From: CAWUEX02 sp963921305
Lineage (GTDB): Bacteria; Pseudomonadota; Alphaproteobacteria; Rhodospirillales; Rhodospirillaceae
DNA: 64,000 nucleotides
Assembly (NCBI GenBank): GCA_963921305.4
Contig: CAWUEX030000002.1
Location: forward strand, 1,488,001 to 1,552,000
Direction of reading: 5' to 3'
Part shown: positions 35,776-44,282 of the stretch, piece by piece
Layout of the letters: the number at the start of each line of letters is the position of its first letter
Position numbering within the stretch: the stretch's first letter is position 1
Translations under genes and position numbers: made by a program
The notes under the pieces: model-generated
Databases searched by the model: none
The model's input: only the letters and a program-made list of their open reading frames with translations
Told to the model about the DNA's origin: nothing

Positions 35776-36918
35776 ATGACCACTCAACCGCTGGCCAAGG
35801 ACCGCTTACAGGCGATCTATGCTTTGCCGGATCACGAAGTGGTCGGGGCCCTAGTGCCCGAGTCTTTGACGCGCCGTCTTGAGATCGAGGAGGCGTTGGC
35901 GCATATCGCCGAGGTGCCGGGTCTTGTGCCCGTTGCCATCGACCCCGGCCACACCGATGATACGGGGGCCAAGGTTCTGTGGGCCGATCTCGGCGACCAC
36001 CCGTTTCGCGAATGGCAGTTTCTTTTCACGGTGCGGCATCTGGCGGAACGCGGCGAGATCAAAGACGCCTTTCACACGGACATCGCCATCCTGAGCGACG
36101 ACCGCGTCGTCAATGGTGGGCTCACGCCGTCCGGTTTCATTCACCATATCTCGCGCTGCGGTTCGACTCTCACGGCCAAGGCGTTGGCCCGCGCACCGCA
36201 GCATGTGGTGATCACCCAGGGCGGTCCGTTGCAGCTCGGATTTTGGGCCTATCTGACCGACGACTGGCGTAAACCCTTGGAGCCCACCCCCGATGCGCTG
36301 CGTATGTTCCGCAATCTGGTCGAAGCGATGACCCGGCCGCGCCGCGCCGAGCAGACCACCGCCTTCGTGAAATCCATCAGCTGGAATGTGCTGTATGCGG
36401 ACTTCTTTGCTGCCGCCTATCCCGATGTACCAGCGCTCTTTTTGTATCGTGAACCGGTCGAGGTCATCGCCTCGGTGATGAACGAAACCACTGCCGTGCT
36501 GCACGCCACGGGAACGCGCGAAGCCGGGTTTCTCACGGGCCAACCGGTTGCTGAGACCGCGGCCATGTCCGATGTGGAATATCTCGCCGCATGCTACGCC
36601 CGTTACTTTGAAACGATTGCGTCTTCAAAGATGTCAAACCTGTCGTGGCTCAACTACGTTGATCTCAAACCCGAGCGCTTTGCCGATATCGTTGCCCGAG
36701 GTCTGAACTTTTCGCCGGCGTTAGAGGTCGTCGACAAGATGACTGAGCAGTTTCAGTTTCACTCAAAGGATGACAGCGACAGCGCCAAGTTCAAAGGTGA
36801 CAGCGAAGAGAAGCGCAAAGCGATGTCTGACGAGGACAAAGCGCTGATCCGCTCGATCTGCGGCGGTTATCTGGCAGACCTCGACCGCGCGCCGCGCAAT
36901 CTGTTCCCGAAAGGTTGA
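35776..36918 (+). CDS. Sulfotransferase-like P-loop protein
   Basis: 380 residues. FIHHISRCGSTLTAKAL is the P-loop-like 5'-phosphosulfate-binding segment, and ALFLYREPVEVIASVM matches the 3'-phosphate-binding strand and helix of PAPS-dependent sulfotransferases. The N-terminal ~120 residues are an extra domain. It may sulfate a small molecule or glycan; family members of this type are poorly characterised. It is divergent from MmgE/PrpD (105-bp gap) and meets the enolase-superfamily gene tail to tail with no gap. Confidence 0.72.
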   Translation: MTTQPLAKDRLQAIYALPDHEVVGALVPESLTRRLEIEEALAHIAEVPGLVPVAIDPGHTDDTGAKVLWADLGDHPFREWQFLFTVRHLAERGEIKDAFHTDIAILSDDRVVNGGLTPSGFIHHISRCGSTLTAKALARAPQHVVITQGGPLQLGFWAYLTDDWRKPLEPTPDALRMFRNLVEAMTRPRRAEQTTAFVKSISWNVLYADFFAAAYPDVPALFLYREPVEVIASVMNETTAVLHATGTREAGFLTGQPVAETAAMSDVEYLAACYARYFETIASSKMSNLSWLNYVDLKPERFADIVARGLNFSPALEVVDKMTEQFQFHSKDDSDSAKFKGDSEEKRKAMSDEDKALIRSICGGYLADLDRAPRNLFPKG

Positions 36919-38034
36919 TCACTCGACGCGATATTGCGCCACAGTCTCGTCGGCGATCTCCAAGCCCAGACCGGGCTTTTGCGGCGGCGTCATCATCCCG
37001 TCTTTGATGTCCGCCGGCTCGGTAAACGCGGCTTCCATCCACGGCATGTGTTCGATCGGCGCGTCATGCATCACGCCGCAGGCGACATGAATGGTGGACT
37101 CCATCATGTGGTGCGGGGCGAGGGCGCGTCCGGCAACCTCGGTCAGGGTGGCAACGCGCAACATCTCAGTGAGGCCGCCCATGCGAATGATATCGGGCTG
37201 CAGAACGTCGGCGGCATCGGCGTTCAGGTAGGCGGCGAACTCGTGCCGCGATCCCAGGGTTTCCCCCAGAGCGATGAGGATGTCCAACTCAGCGGCCAGC
37301 CGCGCATGCCCGGCGATGTCCTCGCAGTTCAGCGGCTCCTCAAGCCAGCCGATGCCCAACTCTTCGAACGCCCGTCCGGCTTTGATCGCTTTGGGGTAAT
37401 CCCACATCTGATTGGCATCCACCGTGATCCACACGTCGTCGCCTAAGGCTTTGCGCACGGCGGTGACCCGTTGGATGTCGATGCGAATGTCGTCGTGGCC
37501 GACTTTCATTTTCACGCCCATCATGCCCTGGCCGAGGTAGGCGTTGAACGCCTCCAGCATCTCCTCGACCGACATGTACAACCAGCCGCCGTCCGACCCG
37601 TAAACCGGCGCAGAGTCCCGTAAGCCTCCCAACAGCTTGTAGAGCGGCAACTCAGCGGCTTTGCCTTTCAGGTCCCACAGAGCGAGGTCCGTCGCGGCCT
37701 GGGCATGCACCACCAGGCCGCGCCGTCCTACCGCCTGCAGTTTCTTGCCGATCTGCCGCCAGATGCGTTCGTGGTTGAGCGCGTCCTGTCCCAGCAACAT
37801 CGGCTTGATGTCGTGCTCCAGTACCGTGCGGGTTGCCAGGGCACCGCCCATGTGGCTCCAAGCGTACCCTAGGCCTTTGAGCCCGCCCGCGGTGGTGATG
37901 AAAATCACCGGCATGCTGATGTGGGTGACCGGTTTGGCGCCTGCGCCGCCGGCGGAGCCCGACAGCATCGGTCGTGGCAAGGGCAGGCGCAACAACTCGA
38001 CCTGCACCTCAGTGATTGTTGTCTCGGTGGTCAT
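36919..38034 (-). CDS. Enolase-superfamily enzyme (mandelate racemase/muconate lactonizing type)
   Basis: 371 residues with capping domain then TIM barrel. The catalytic set is visible: Lys-x-Lys in GVKMKVGHDD, the metal ligands in WITVDANQMWDY (Asp), GWLEEPLNCED (Glu) and LIALGETLGSRHE (Glu), then DIIRMGGLTEM and a His in LAPHHMMESTIH. This is the MR-type arrangement used by acid-sugar dehydratases and racemases. Substrate unknown. Its stop codon abuts the sulfotransferase stop in the palindrome TGATCA (36916-36921). Confidence 0.87.
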   Translation of the reverse strand: MTTETTITEVQVELLRLPLPRPMLSGSAGGAGAKPVTHISMPVIFITTAGGLKGLGYAWSHMGGALATRTVLEHDIKPMLLGQDALNHERIWRQIGKKLQAVGRRGLVVHAQAATDLALWDLKGKAAELPLYKLLGGLRDSAPVYGSDGGWLYMSVEEMLEAFNAYLGQGMMGVKMKVGHDDIRIDIQRVTAVRKALGDDVWITVDANQMWDYPKAIKAGRAFEELGIGWLEEPLNCEDIAGHARLAAELDILIALGETLGSRHEFAAYLNADAADVLQPDIIRMGGLTEMLRVATLTEVAGRALAPHHMMESTIHVACGVMHDAPIEHMPWMEAAFTEPADIKDGMMTPPQKPGLGLEIADETVAQYRVE

Positions 38035-38336
38035 GTCCGATCCGCCCCTAGAAAAAGTGCTTCCGCTTTTCGTACTCGACCAGCTTGGAGTAAGCCTGGA
38101 TGCAGCCAGTTTAGTGCGCCTTCAACAGGCCACCAATCTACCGCAGACGCGTCCAAAAGCCACGTTCATGGCGCCGGGCAACGCCATAGCTATAGGTAAA
38201 GCGAAACACGCAATAACCACTTTCAATGAACGTATGGCTAGCGGGCATACAACGCAATTTGCGATACTCTCCGTTTGGAAAATCAACGACTCTCCCGCAC
38301 ACTCAGAACCCCTATCCAAATCACCGGACGTTCGCC
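38035..38336. other. Divergent promoter region with a possible gene remnant
   Basis: 302 bp between the left-going enolase-superfamily gene and the right-going acyl-CoA ligase, so both promoters should be here. On the minus strand a short in-frame stretch ending at 38048 reads GCIQAYSKLVEYEKRKHFF and then stop, preceded by a stop. It looks like a protein C terminus but has no start, so it may be a relic. No clear promoter elements could be fixed. Confidence 0.3.
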
Positions 38337-39959
38337 ATGCCAGGAATTTACGACACCGACCTCGACCAGACCTCGGCCAACCATGAGCCGCTGAGTCCGA
38401 TCTCGTTTCTCAAGCGGGCGGCGGAGGTGTATCCCAAACGCACCGCGGTGGTGCATGGCGATCTGCGTTACACCTATGCTGAGTTGTATGCGCGCAGCCG
38501 GCGGCTGGCGTCGGCTCTGGTCAAGTACGGCATTGCGCCGGGCGATACCGTGGCGATGATCGCACCCAACATTCCAGCACACCTTGAAGCGCATTACGGC
38601 GTGCCGATGACCGGCGCGGTGTTGAACTCGATTAACACCCGGCTCGATGCCTCCGCCATTGCCTTCATTCTCGATCACGGCGAGGCGAAGCTGTTTCTGG
38701 TCGATCCCGAGCTCGCCGGCGTCGCCAAGGAGGCTTTGGCGGAATGCAGCCGCGATATTCCGGTCATCGACATCGACGATACGCTTGCACCCAAGGCCGA
38801 GCCGCTGGGTGACATCGCCTACGAGGCCTTTCTTGACACCGGAGATCCCGATTTTCCCGGCGTACCGCTCGGCGACGAATGGCAGGCCATCGCACTCAGC
38901 TATACCTCCGGCACCACCGGCAATCCCAAGGGCGTCGTCACCCATCATCGCGGCGCCTACATGAACGCCATCGGCAACATGATGGCCTGGGGCATGACCC
39001 CGAAGCCCATCTATCTGTGGACTCTGCCGATGTTCCATTGCAACGGCTGGTGTTTCCCGTGGACGGTCACCGCGCTGTCCGGCACCCACGTTTGTCTGCG
39101 CAAGGTCGATACCGCGCAAATCTATGCCCTGATGAAAAAGGAAGGCATCACCCACTTCTGTGGCGCGCCGACCGTGCTGAACATGCTGGTCAACGCGCCG
39201 GACGAGCAGCGCGCAGGCCTGCCCGACGGCGTCAAGGCGATGACCGCCGGTGCCGCGCCACCCGCTGCGGTGATCGCCACCATGGAGGGCATGGGCATCG
39301 CCATCACCCACGCCTATGGGCTGACGGAGGTCTACGGGCCGTGCGCCGTCTGCGACTGGCACGAAGAGTGGGATGAACTGCCGCTGGAGGACCGTGCCGC
39401 GCTCAAGGCGCGCCAAGGCGTGCGCTATCCCGTGGTCGAGGGACTCGACGTGATGGACCCCGAAACCATGACGCCGGTGCCGGCGGACGGCGAAACGATC
39501 GGCGAGATCATGTTCCGCGGCAATGTGGTGATGAAGGGCTATCTGAAGAATCCGAAAGCCACGCAGGAATCGCTGGCGGGCGGCTGGTTTCACTCCGGCG
39601 ACCTCGCCGTCAAACACCCCGACAACTACGTCGAGATCCGCGACCGCTCCAAAGACATCATCATTTCCGGCGGGGAAAACATTTCCACCATCGAGGTCGA
39701 GGGCGTGTTATACAAACACCCCGCTGTGCTAGAAGCGGCGGTTGTTGCCAGGCCAGATGATCACTGGGGCGAAACGCCATGCGCATTCGTAACGCTTAAA
39801 GCCAATCAGTCCGCGACCGAAGACGACATCATCGCCTTCTGCCGCGACAACATGGCGAAATTCAAAGTGCCGAAAACAGTGGTGTTCGACGACCTGCCGA
39901 AAACCTCCACCGGCAAAATTCAGAAATTCAAACTCCGGGAACGGGCCAAAGCGCTTTAA
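38337..39959 (+). CDS. AMP-forming acyl-CoA synthetase
   Basis: 540 residues. The ATG at 38337 begins PGIYDTDLDQTSANHEPL, the usual N terminus of this group. The adenylation motifs are complete: SYTSGTTGNPKGVVTHH (P-loop), YGLTEVYGPC, GWFHSGDLAVKHPDNY, RSKDIIISGGENIS and the C-terminal catalytic Lys in KTSTGKIQKFKLR. The sequence type is close to medium-chain / DmdB-like (3-methylmercaptopropionate) ligases. It activates a carboxylic acid with ATP and CoA. The first of two CoA ligases in the region. Confidence 0.9.
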   Translation: MPGIYDTDLDQTSANHEPLSPISFLKRAAEVYPKRTAVVHGDLRYTYAELYARSRRLASALVKYGIAPGDTVAMIAPNIPAHLEAHYGVPMTGAVLNSINTRLDASAIAFILDHGEAKLFLVDPELAGVAKEALAECSRDIPVIDIDDTLAPKAEPLGDIAYEAFLDTGDPDFPGVPLGDEWQAIALSYTSGTTGNPKGVVTHHRGAYMNAIGNMMAWGMTPKPIYLWTLPMFHCNGWCFPWTVTALSGTHVCLRKVDTAQIYALMKKEGITHFCGAPTVLNMLVNAPDEQRAGLPDGVKAMTAGAAPPAAVIATMEGMGIAITHAYGLTEVYGPCAVCDWHEEWDELPLEDRAALKARQGVRYPVVEGLDVMDPETMTPVPADGETIGEIMFRGNVVMKGYLKNPKATQESLAGGWFHSGDLAVKHPDNYVEIRDRSKDIIISGGENISTIEVEGVLYKHPAVLEAAVVARPDDHWGETPCAFVTLKANQSATEDDIIAFCRDNMAKFKVPKTVVFDDLPKTSTGKIQKFKLRERAKAL

Positions 39960-40004
39960 CACCGCACGGCGTCCGCACTCGGGGTCCCCGTCCCCGAGGC
40001 GATC

Positions 40005-41876
40005 ATGGCTACCCCTTCTCAAACCGGCCCTTCTAAAACCGGAGAGTCTGACGACGACGCGCCCAAGAAAGACCCACCCCCCGATCCGCGGTTTATGGGG
40101 CGCGATGCGCATCTGAAAACCACACCGGTTTCCTTTGTCTGGTCTTTCATCAAACGCTTTCAGCCCATCGGCGTGATCTGGCTGGTGCTCGCCGTGGTCC
40201 TCGGCACCGGTGTCGAGACCGCCCAACCTTATGTGTTCGGCGCGCTGGTCGACGCCATTACCCAAGCCGTCGGCGCTGATGCTCCGGCGGTTACGGAGGC
40301 CGCGGCTCAGGTCACGGTCCTGTTTGCCATCCTCGCGGCCATCTGGATCGGCGGTCCGCTGCTGGACCGCCTGTACTGGGTTGCCAGCGCCTTCGTCATG
40401 CCCGAGCTGCGCTCGCGCATTCAGGAGTACACCTTCGCCTACGTGATGGAGCACGCGCCGAAGTACTTCCTCGACACCATGGCGGGGTCGGTGGCGCAAA
40501 AAATCCGCCAGGCCGCCAACTGCACGGTGGCGATTCTCGAAACCTCCGTTCTGGTGGTGCCGCGTGTTGCCGTGATGCTGGTGGTATCCGGGTTCCTGCT
40601 GTGGAACGCAGCGGCGGATCTCATTGTCATCTTTGTCGCCTTCGCCGTGGTGTTTCTCGCCGTCGCCTGGGTGCTGGCGCGCAAGTGTCAGAAATTCGCC
40701 AAGGCCCACGCCAAAGCGCAAGCTTCGCTGAGCGGTCGTCTGGTCGACTCGGTCAGCAACTGGAGTCTGGTGCGCACCTTCGCGCGCAACGTCCATGAAC
40801 GCTGGAGTTTCTCCGGCTACCTCGGCCGCGAGTGGCAAACCTCGCACCAGCTGCGCCTCGCCCTGGCGTTGATGCGTATCGGTTTGCATCTCGTCACCGC
40901 CGGCTTTCTGGTCACGCTCATCTGGTTTTCCGTGCAGAAATGTTTGGCGGGCGGCATGACCGTCGGCGATCTCACCATGGTGGTGACCCTCAGTTTTTTC
41001 ATTGCTGGCACCATCAACTGGTTGGGCGATAGTCTGCTGTTCTTCTTCGAGCAGGTCGGCACGTTGAGCGACGCACTCGACACAACGACGGTCCCGCACG
41101 CCATTGTCGATCAGCCGGACGCGCCGCCGCTCAAGGTGTCAGAGGGCCGTGTCGTCCTCGACCGCATCAGCTTCACGTTTGATGACGGTAAGCAGGTCTT
41201 TAAAGACTTGAGTCTGGAGCTGGAACCTGGCGAGCGTGTCGCTTTGGTGGGGCCGTCCGGTGCGGGCAAAAGTACGCTCACCAAACTGATCCGCCGCCAC
41301 TTTCTTTTGTCCGGCGGACGCATCCTTATCGATGGTCAAGACATCGCCGAGGTGACCTGGGACTCCATCCACGAACAGATTTCCGAAGTGCCGCAGGAGT
41401 CCGGTGTGTTTCATCGCTCTATCCGCGACAATATCCGCTACGGCCGTCCCGAGGCCAGCGATGATGAGGTGATTGCCGCGGCTAAGGCGGCCCACTGCCA
41501 CGACTTCATCGTCACCCGTAAGCACGGCTATGACAGCGTTGTCGGCGAGAAGGGCATGAAGCTGTCCGGCGGCGAACGCCAGCGCGTGGCCATCGCCCGC
41601 GCCTTCCTCAAGGATTCGCCGATCCTCATTCTCGATGAAGCGACGTCATCGCTCGACAGCGCGATCGAGCACCTGATTCAGGATGCGCTGACCCGGCTGG
41701 TCGCGGGCCGGACCGTGCTGGCCATCGCCCACAGGCTATCGACCATTATGCATATGGACCGCATTATCTTTCTCGACGGCGGGCGCATCGTCGAGCAGGG
41801 CACCCATGACGAGCTGCTCGCCAAGGGTGGGGCTTATGCGACCCACTGGCAACGCCAAGCCGGCGGGTTTGTTTAA
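40005..41876 (+). CDS. ABC exporter, fused permease and ATPase
   Basis: 623 residues; GAGG 6 nt before the ATG. A charged N-terminal tail is followed by six transmembrane helices and one nucleotide-binding domain with Walker A GPSGAGKST (about residue 415), Q-loop EVPQESGVFHRSI, signature LSGGERQRVAIARAF and Walker B ILILDEATSSLD plus H-loop AIAHRLST. This is a half-transporter that would work as a homodimer, like lipid or drug exporters of the MsbA/ABCB group. Substrate unknown. It may be co-transcribed with the acyl-CoA ligase (45-bp gap). Confidence 0.9.
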   Translation: MATPSQTGPSKTGESDDDAPKKDPPPDPRFMGRDAHLKTTPVSFVWSFIKRFQPIGVIWLVLAVVLGTGVETAQPYVFGALVDAITQAVGADAPAVTEAAAQVTVLFAILAAIWIGGPLLDRLYWVASAFVMPELRSRIQEYTFAYVMEHAPKYFLDTMAGSVAQKIRQAANCTVAILETSVLVVPRVAVMLVVSGFLLWNAAADLIVIFVAFAVVFLAVAWVLARKCQKFAKAHAKAQASLSGRLVDSVSNWSLVRTFARNVHERWSFSGYLGREWQTSHQLRLALALMRIGLHLVTAGFLVTLIWFSVQKCLAGGMTVGDLTMVVTLSFFIAGTINWLGDSLLFFFEQVGTLSDALDTTTVPHAIVDQPDAPPLKVSEGRVVLDRISFTFDDGKQVFKDLSLELEPGERVALVGPSGAGKSTLTKLIRRHFLLSGGRILIDGQDIAEVTWDSIHEQISEVPQESGVFHRSIRDNIRYGRPEASDDEVIAAAKAAHCHDFIVTRKHGYDSVVGEKGMKLSGGERQRVAIARAFLKDSPILILDEATSSLDSAIEHLIQDALTRLVAGRTVLAIAHRLSTIMHMDRIIFLDGGRIVEQGTHDELLAKGGAYATHWQRQAGGFV

Positions 41877-41892
41877 GGGTGTTTGAGCCGCC

Positions 41893-42561
41893 TCAGCGGC
41901 GGTTGAAAACTTCCGGCCGCACGCGGCTGGCGATCTCGGCGGTCTGATCGAGCATGGTGCGTGACGGATTGCGCGCGCAGCTTTTTTCCAAGGCGCGGAC
42001 GATCTTGCGTTTGTCGGACACGGAAATCACCAAACGCGGGTGGTAGCGCGCACTGACGTTGCCTTGAACGAAGGCGAAGGCCCAAAACTCCGCGGTATCC
42101 GCCTGCTCGCGGGCATCGCCGCGGCTATCCCGCCCGTCCATGTAAGCCGCGCAGGAATACGACCGCGGATCAAACCCCATACCGGGGACCGGTGGCAGAG
42201 GCTTGGGGAACGTGCCGGTGCGCACCGCCGCGGCGTGAATGGAAAACTCACCGTTCTCTTCGCAGTAGTCGGCGACTTGCGAAACGATGGTCGCGCCTGC
42301 CGAATCGCCGTCGTCGGCAAACTCCAAAACCTCGTCAGCCTCATAGGCGCCGGTGAGAAAACTGAACAGCCAAAATTGGGCCACCTCAGCCCGCTGCATC
42401 GCTTTGCGGCGGCTGTTTTCCGACAGTCCTTTGACGAAAGCCTCGCAGGCATAGCGGGCGTCTTCGATGCGCCGGTCGCTCACTGCACCTGCCGGCTGGG
42501 CCAGCGCCATCGTCAGTACTGCCACGCCAAGCGCACCGGATACGAAGAACCGTTTCACCAT
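41893..42561 (-). CDS. Periplasmic protein with two HdeA-like domains
   Basis: About 222 residues with a Sec signal peptide (FFVSGALGVAVLTMALAQPAGA). The mature part contains two similar helical units, each with a pair of Cys: CEAFVKGLSENSRRK ... DYCEENGEF and CAAYMDGRDSRGD ... KSCARNP. Each has the AQFW / AEFW-(A/L)F-F helix and an ending VSQVADYC-like helix. That is the pattern of the acid-stress chaperones HdeA/HdeB, here in tandem. A role as a periplasmic chaperone is inferred from the family. The start could be up to 45 nt upstream (42606). Confidence 0.65.
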   Translation of the reverse strand: MVKRFFVSGALGVAVLTMALAQPAGAVSDRRIEDARYACEAFVKGLSENSRRKAMQRAEVAQFWLFSFLTGAYEADEVLEFADDGDSAGATIVSQVADYCEENGEFSIHAAAVRTGTFPKPLPPVPGMGFDPRSYSCAAYMDGRDSRGDAREQADTAEFWAFAFVQGNVSARYHPRLVISVSDKRKIVRALEKSCARNPSRTMLDQTAEIASRVRPEVFNRR

Positions 42562-42646
42562 ACCTACAGTTTCATGTCTTCCCGCGTGTGGCACAATAGT
42601 CTTCACTCTCTTGTGACGTATTTGATGACTTTCTGGAAGGCGCGGT

Positions 42647-43378
42647 ATGGCTATAACCCTCTACAAATTCGGGCCAGTGATGGGATTGCCAGATCCCAGC
42701 CCATTCTGTTTCAAGCTGGAAACCTATTTGCGTATGGCGGGCCTGGAGTATGACATTTCCGCCGACCGCAAGAAAAAGGCCCCCACCGGAAAACGACCTT
42801 TCATCGTCGATGAAAGTGGCAAATTGGTGGCGGACAGTGGTCTCATCATCGAGGAACTAGAGGCGCGCCATGGCCATCCGCTGGACGGCAAGCTTACCTT
42901 GGAGCAGCGGGCCGAGAATCTGGCCTTTCAACGCCTTATGGATGAGCACCTTTACTGGGTGCTGGTATACAGCCGCTGGCTCGATCCCGAGGGTGTCGAG
43001 AAATGGACTCCGTACATGAGGGAGGTGCTCGGGGTGCCTGGGCCGGTCTTTGGCCTCATCAAGCCCCTGGCCCAGCGCATCGTGCGCAAGCAGCTGACCG
43101 GTCATGGCATGGGCCGGCATGAGCGCGATACCATGTACAAGATGGCCATTGCCGATGTCGGCGCCCTGGCTCATTGGCTCGGCCAGCGCGAGTGGGGGTT
43201 CGGCGACGCGCCGACCACCTTCGATGCCGGGCTCGCCGCTTACGTGGGAGAATTGGTCGCCCAGCCGTGGAGCAGTCCGCTCGTTGTGGAAACGCGCAAG
43301 CACCGCAATCTCGTCAGCCATTTCGAACGGGTGATGACACGCTATTATCCCGAGCTCGACCTGCCAAAAACAAACTGA
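42647..43378 (+). CDS. Glutathione S-transferase family protein (metaxin/FAXC-like)
   Basis: 243 residues. A thioredoxin-like N-terminal domain (ITLYKFGPVMGLPDPSPFCFKLETYLRMAGL, then TGKRPFIVDESGKLVADSGLIIEEL) is followed by an all-helical C-terminal domain. The PSPFCFKLE segment, where a Cys follows Pro-Phe, and the closing GDAPTTFDAGLAAYVGEL are typical of the failed-axon-connections/metaxin-type GST group. The enzymatic role is uncertain. It precedes the sulfurtransferase gene by 15 bp, suggesting a thiol-chemistry pair. Confidence 0.82.
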   Translation: MAITLYKFGPVMGLPDPSPFCFKLETYLRMAGLEYDISADRKKKAPTGKRPFIVDESGKLVADSGLIIEELEARHGHPLDGKLTLEQRAENLAFQRLMDEHLYWVLVYSRWLDPEGVEKWTPYMREVLGVPGPVFGLIKPLAQRIVRKQLTGHGMGRHERDTMYKMAIADVGALAHWLGQREWGFGDAPTTFDAGLAAYVGELVAQPWSSPLVVETRKHRNLVSHFERVMTRYYPELDLPKTN

Positions 43379-43393
43379 GGGACACCCTTACCG

Positions 43394-44278
43394 ATGGCCG
43401 ACACAGGATACGCCCGCCCGGACCTGCTGATTGAAACCGATGAGTTGGAAGCCGAGCTCGGCGCTGACGATCTGCGCATCATCGACTGCAATGTGGTGAT
43501 GCGGCCCAAAGACGGCGGCGGTTATGAAATCAAGTCAGGCCGCGAAGACTACGATGCCGCGCACATACCCGGGGCGGTGTTTCTCGATTTGCTGACCGAA
43601 CTGTCCGACGACCATCCGACGTTGCGTTTCATGATGCCCTCAGCCGAGCAGTTCGCCCGCGTGGTCGGTGCGGCAGGTATCGGCAACGGTCATCGCGTGG
43701 TGGTGTATTCGCGCGGCGCCAACTTCTGGGCTACCCGGCTGTTTCTGATGTTCCGCGCTTTTGGGTTCGAGGATTGCCGCGTGCTCAACGGTGCGTGGGA
43801 CAAGTGGGCGGCGGAAGACCGTCCAGTCACGCAAGATGTCCCCGAGTATCCGCCAACTGAGTTCAAGGCGACCCTGCGCCCGGGCCAGATCATCGGCAAG
43901 GATGAGGTGCTGGCGGCGGTCGAGCGCAAAGATACGTGTCTCATCAACGCCCTGACGCCCGAAGTGTATTCCGGCAAGACCTTCAACGCCGCCTACGGCC
44001 GGCCCGGTCACATCGCCGGCAGCGTTAATCTCTACGCCTATGACCTGATCGACAAAACCGATAACACCTTCGTTGACGCTGCCGCCATGCGCGAGAAATT
44101 TCAGGCCATCGGCGCGTTCGATAAAGACAAGATCATCACCTATTGCGGCGGTGGTATTTCCGCGACGACCGATTCCTTCGCTCTCATGTTGCTCGGCCAT
44201 GACGATGTGGCGCTGTACGACGGCTCGATGACCGAATGGGGGCCTGACGAGAGCCTGCCCATGGGAACAACAGCCTAG
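43394..44278 (+). CDS. sseA: 3-mercaptopyruvate sulfurtransferase / thiosulfate sulfurtransferase (rhodanese)
   Basis: 294 residues with two rhodanese domains. The first (ADDLRIIDCNVVM, then YDAAHIPGAVFLDLLTEL) is inactive. The second carries the persulfide-forming Cys in ITYCGGGISATTDSF, a CGGGISA-type active loop. It moves sulfur from mercaptopyruvate or thiosulfate to thiophilic acceptors in the cytoplasm. The gene lies just downstream of the GST-like gene and ends a few bases from the convergent malonate-CoA ligase gene. Confidence 0.9.
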   Translation: MADTGYARPDLLIETDELEAELGADDLRIIDCNVVMRPKDGGGYEIKSGREDYDAAHIPGAVFLDLLTELSDDHPTLRFMMPSAEQFARVVGAAGIGNGHRVVVYSRGANFWATRLFLMFRAFGFEDCRVLNGAWDKWAAEDRPVTQDVPEYPPTEFKATLRPGQIIGKDEVLAAVERKDTCLINALTPEVYSGKTFNAAYGRPGHIAGSVNLYAYDLIDKTDNTFVDAAAMREKFQAIGAFDKDKIITYCGGGISATTDSFALMLLGHDDVALYDGSMTEWGPDESLPMGTTA

Positions 44279-44282
44279 GCTG

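Noticed and set aside
38283..39617. Long minus-strand open frame (444 codons) opposite the acyl-CoA ligase
   Set aside because: It is the antisense of a clear adenylate-forming enzyme with all motifs on the plus strand. Its translation is rich in His, Arg and Gly without domain features, a usual effect of high GC.
39729..41099. Long minus-strand open frame (456 codons) opposite the ligase end and the ABC exporter
   Set aside because: Spans two real plus-strand genes and reads as a Gly/His/Arg/Asp-rich shadow with no ribosome-binding site.
41888..41902. Hairpin CCGCC ... GGCGG as bidirectional terminator
   Set aside because: The stem is only 5 bp, lies partly in coding sequence and has no U-tract on either strand.
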